This document shows positions 7,596 to 9,158 of a stretch of 9,158 nucleotides of DNA, piece by piece. Below the pieces are notes generated by a model. That model was not told where the DNA came from and searched no databases. It was given only the letters and a program-made list of their open reading frames with translations. The translations under genes and the position numbers were made by a program. Source of the stretch: DAOVQB01 sp023128935. Its GTDB lineage: Bacteria; Eisenbacteria; RBG-16-71-46; CAIMUX01; WJJG01. Where the stretch lies: contig DAOVQB010000181.1 of assembly GCA_030628905.1 (NCBI GenBank), positions 1 to 9,158 on the forward strand. The letters are read 5' to 3'. Numbering within the stretch: position 1 is the stretch's first letter; each line of letters starts with the position of its first letter.

Positions 7596-8144
7596 TCAGA
7601 ACCGGAGCCCCAAGGACACACGCACCGCAAGCCCTACGGACTCATCCTGGCCACCCGGCTCGATGCTGGGTTCCGCCTGAAGGCGCACATCAAAGTCATG
7701 CAGATGCGCATCCACGTACGCATCGCCCATCGCGAGCGCCACCAAGAAACTGGTCCACCAGATGAAGTCGCGGCGATGGCTCTCGTGCCGCTCCGTCTTC
7801 ATCTGATAGAACGCGGCCTCAGACGGATCAGCGAGCGCCTTGTCCCGATACTCATGAACCATGCGGTTCTCAAAGACCAAGCGCTCGATGAAGGCCATTT
7901 CAACGCCTGCCACCAACAGCGCCTTCAGCCAAGCACCATTCTTGGCTTGCCCCCACCCGGGCATCACTAGGGACCGGAGCGCCACCCACGTGGGTGTGTC
8001 AAACCGTCCGGTGGTGGCTTCTGACGGCCCTGCCGACGGCGGACCAGCACCCCCGTCCACTGCCTCCCGAGCCTGGGCCATCGGAGGGATGAGAAGCCAG
8101 ATTGCCAGGAGGGCTGCTGCCGCTTGTGCGCGTCGCCTCAACAT
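7596..8144 (-). CDS. DUF5683-like exported protein of unknown function
   Basis: Function unknown. The 182-residue product starts with a convincing signal peptide: MLRRR, a hydrophobic core (residues 7-20) and a likely cleavage after PMAQA (about 25). A Gly/Ala/Pro-rich linker follows. Then comes a segment resembling DUF5683, with ALRSLVMPGWGQAKNG (55-70) leading into a hydrophobic helix (71-90). A second helix (about 128-141) runs into GDAYVDAHLHDFDV (140-153), the most recognisable family signature. The protein ends GLAVRVSLGLRF, an alternating strand finishing in Phe, as outer-membrane proteins often do, so an envelope location is plausible. The ATG at 8144 lacks a good ribosome binding site. 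An in-frame TTG at 8171 has GGAGG eight bases upstream and would add nine residues. Longer in-frame extensions would run through the selenocysteine tRNA and are rejected. lepA starts 18 nt downstream. Confidence 0.82.
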   Translation of the reverse strand: MLRRRAQAAAALLAIWLLIPPMAQAREAVDGGAGPPSAGPSEATTGRFDTPTWVALRSLVMPGWGQAKNGAWLKALLVAGVEMAFIERLVFENRMVHEYRDKALADPSEAAFYQMKTERHESHRRDFIWWTSFLVALAMGDAYVDAHLHDFDVRLQAEPSIEPGGQDESVGLAVRVSLGLRF

Positions 8145-8169
8145 CCGTTCAGCCCATAAGCGGGACCCC

Positions 8170-8200
8170 AAAATGGGCGCCTCCCCAGAGGGAACCGCCC
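8170..8200 (-). terminator. Possible intrinsic terminator after tRNA-Sec
   Basis: On the minus strand, seven bases past the tRNA CCA, GGGCG (8200-8196) pairs with CGCCC (8179-8175). Inside it CCTC (8191-8188) pairs with GAGG (8183-8180) around a TGGG loop, with a four-base GTTC bulge on one side. The helix is followed by ATTTT (8174-8170). This fits a short rho-independent terminator for selC, although the T run is short and the stem is interrupted. The GAGG strand is also the candidate ribosome binding site for the alternative TTG start of the next gene, so the structure might affect translation instead of, or as well as, transcription. No folding energy was calculated. Confidence 0.42.
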
Positions 8201-8207
8201 TTGAAAT

Positions 8208-8304
8208 TGGCGGGAACGTGTGGGGATCGAACCCACCTCGGACGCGCGAAGCGCCCGACACAGGCTTTGAAGGCCCGGGAGCCCACCAGGACCCATTCGC
8301 TCCC
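8208..8304 (-). tRNA. selC: Selenocysteine tRNA, anticodon TCA
   Basis: This tRNA reads UGA and is charged with serine, which SelA converts to selenocysteine; SelB then delivers it. The 97-nt minus-strand gene includes an encoded CCA (8210-8208) and discriminator G (8211). The acceptor is GGGAGCGA (8304-8297) against ACGTTCCC (8219-8212): seven pairs including one G-T, then an A-A mismatch at the eighth. The D arm has the six-pair stem and four-base loop special to bacterial tRNA-Sec (GGGTCC, TGGT, GGGCTC). The anticodon stem CGGGC/GCCTG holds the loop CTTCAAA, with TCA at 8270-8268. A 24-nt variable region forms an eight-pair arm (TCGGGCGC with GCGTCCGA). The T arm is GTGGG, TTCGATC, CCCAC. 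The loop matches the E. coli selC anticodon loop, and the 8/5-type layout separates it from a suppressor tRNA-Ser. The selA and selB genes are not in this window. Confidence 0.95.
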
Positions 8305-8511
8305 ATCCATTCCTTCCCAATGCGCCGGCAGCATAGGCCGCGAAGATGGACCCATGCTACCCAATTCTGGGCACACCCTGCCAGTGCCAAGACTCATGGG
8401 GGCAGCCACGCGCATGCAGCCAGGGCCAGTAGATACGCGCAGCGTGAGCAGAGGGTTGGTCATCAGCCCGGACTAGCCGCCAGTCCAGGAGAGCTTGCAC
8501 TTCCCACCATT
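8305..8511. other. Intergenic region between the TPR gene and selC
   Basis: This 207-base stretch holds no gene I can support. The longer minus-strand reading frames crossing it continue straight through the selenocysteine tRNA. A promoter for selC should lie here. TATGCT at 8335-8330 on the minus strand is a possible -10 box about 25 bases before the tRNA, but no convincing -35 box sits 16-18 bases further up, so I do not call a promoter. A short inverted repeat, GGCAC with GTGCC (8388-8370), and the stem-loop next to the TPR stop codon are the only other structures seen. Confidence 0.5.
8467..8489 (-). repeat. Stem-loop downstream of the TPR gene
   Basis: On the minus strand CCTGGACT (8489-8482) can pair with AGTCCGGG (8474-8467) across a seven-base loop: eight pairs, one of them G-T. 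It begins 22 bases after the TPR stop codon. No T run follows, so it is not a standard rho-independent terminator. It may protect the mRNA 3' end or be chance in GC-rich DNA. Confidence 0.35.
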
Positions 8512-9158
8512 CTAGCAATGTATTTCACACTGCTCTAGCGCCTCGGCCGCTCTCCGGCGAATCTGAGGATGAACGCTTCCGTCCGCATACACCGAAGACC
8601 AGAGCGAGCGCGCCGCCTCTGCCTGGCCCACCTGCTGTAGAGAAGCCGCCAGGTTGCTGCGCAGAAGCGCGTCGCTTTCCAGGAATTTGCTCCAACCCCC
8701 GGCTCGTTCCGCCAGCCTGGCCACCTCTTTGTGCAGACCACGGTGGCCCATGCGCCCGGTCAGCTCGACCAGGAGCTCGTCTGCTGCGCCATGGGCCGCC
8801 GCATCGATCGCCAGCACCACACCGGCGTCCCAATCCTTTTTGGCCATAAAGAGTGATGCCGCAAGCGACTCCAATGCCCAAGATTGCGGGTATTTCTTCA
8901 TCAACCGATCGAGGGTTCTGATGGGGTCCTTTTCGGGTCGTGGGAACTCCGGGTCCAGGTAGAGGCGGACGTTCTCCACCCGGTTGGGGTTTGCATCTAT
9001 GGCCCGTGTCACCCATTCCACGGCCTCTGCCCGCCGACCCTGGAACCAGAGGAGGTGTCCCATACAAGCGTAGGTTTCTTCCGATGCCGGGGCCAACTCC
9101 TCGAGCTGCGCGGCTGCTTGCCCAGCCTCATCAAAGCGCTCCAGGGCAATCAGGGCCC
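8512..9158 (-). CDS. TPR-repeat protein, C-terminal part (runs off window)
   Basis: No specific function is recognised. The frame is open to the window edge and its start lies outside, so 214 residues of a longer protein are seen. The visible part begins ALIALERFDEAGQAAAQLEEL and continues with ETYACMGHLLWFQGRRAEAVEWVTRAIDANPN. These are helical pairs with the TPR pattern (small residue at position 8, Ala at 20, Pro near 32). Further degenerate repeats run to the end, such as DALLRSNLAASLQQVGQAEAARSLW. Such arrays usually mediate protein-protein contacts. No catalytic motif is present in this part. A short segment (DPEFPRPEKDPIRTLDRLMKKYPQS) breaks the repeat register. It is followed by 207 bases without a gene before selC, so it probably belongs to a separate upstream transcript. 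The TTG and ATG codons near 9096 and 9063 are internal. Confidence 0.8.
   Translation of the reverse strand, partial: ALIALERFDEAGQAAAQLEELAPASEETYACMGHLLWFQGRRAEAVEWVTRAIDANPNRVENVRLYLDPEFPRPEKDPIRTLDRLMKKYPQSWALESLAASLFMAKKDWDAGVVLAIDAAAHGAADELLVELTGRMGHRGLHKEVARLAERAGGWSKFLESDALLRSNLAASLQQVGQAEAARSLWSSVYADGSVHPQIRRRAAEALEQCEIHC

Noticed and set aside
8330..8335. TATGCT as a -10 box for selC
   Set aside because: The spacing to the tRNA is acceptable, but no -35 element lies 16-18 bases upstream. It is too weak to annotate as a promoter.
8145..8390. N-terminal extension of the DUF5683-like ORF, starting at 8390
   Set aside because: The extension runs through the whole selenocysteine tRNA. 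The signal peptide begins at MLRRR (8144), and the upstream residues look like translated tRNA, not protein.
8370..8390. TTGGCAC element resembling the -24 part of a sigma-54 promoter upstream of selC
   Set aside because: The GC expected at the -12 position is not at the right spacing; the match is limited to one half.
8149..8463. 104-residue and 60-residue minus-strand ORFs across 8138-8463
   Set aside because: Both cross the tRNA and show no family resemblance; they are chance frames in GC-rich DNA.

Overview
The window comes from a bacterial chromosome that is GC-rich by eye and densely packed. Every gene I can support lies on the minus strand, so transcription runs from high to low coordinates. 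The layout looks like uncultivated or environmental bacteria rather than a familiar model organism. The DUF5683-like protein hints at the FCB/Gemmatimonadota-Latescibacterota-Eisenbacteria sphere, but that placement is inference and I cannot name a taxon. No mobile element, CRISPR array, prophage or toxin-type system is visible.

Reading in the direction of transcription: (i) 9158-8512 is the 3' part of a TPR-repeat protein, followed by a stem-loop. (ii) 8304-8208 is a selenocysteine tRNA (selC, anticodon TCA), which implies that the organism makes selenoproteins. It is followed by a possible intrinsic terminator. (iii) From about 8144 down to 1 runs a tightly packed series of eight genes: a secreted or membrane DUF5683-like protein, LepA (EF4), signal peptidase I (LepB), HemW, a GT4 glycosyltransferase, a polyprenyl-phosphate sugar-phosphotransferase, DnaJ and the start of RsmE. 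Gaps are at most 18 nt and several junctions overlap, so a single operon or a few overlapping transcripts is likely. No clear promoter is visible inside it.

The backbone resembles the widespread lepA-(lepB)-hemW-hrcA-grpE-dnaK-dnaJ-prmA-rsmE neighbourhood. Here the place normally held by hrcA-grpE-dnaK holds two exopolysaccharide genes, and prmA is absent between dnaJ and rsmE. The genes combine translation and ribosome work (LepA, RsmE, tRNA-Sec), protein export (LepB), heme trafficking (HemW), protein folding (DnaJ) and initiation of surface polysaccharide synthesis (the two glycosyl/sugar transferases). I see no wholly new system. The points most worth a second look are the selC gene with its imperfect acceptor stem, the replaced chaperone block, and the hairpin between selC and the DUF5683-like gene.
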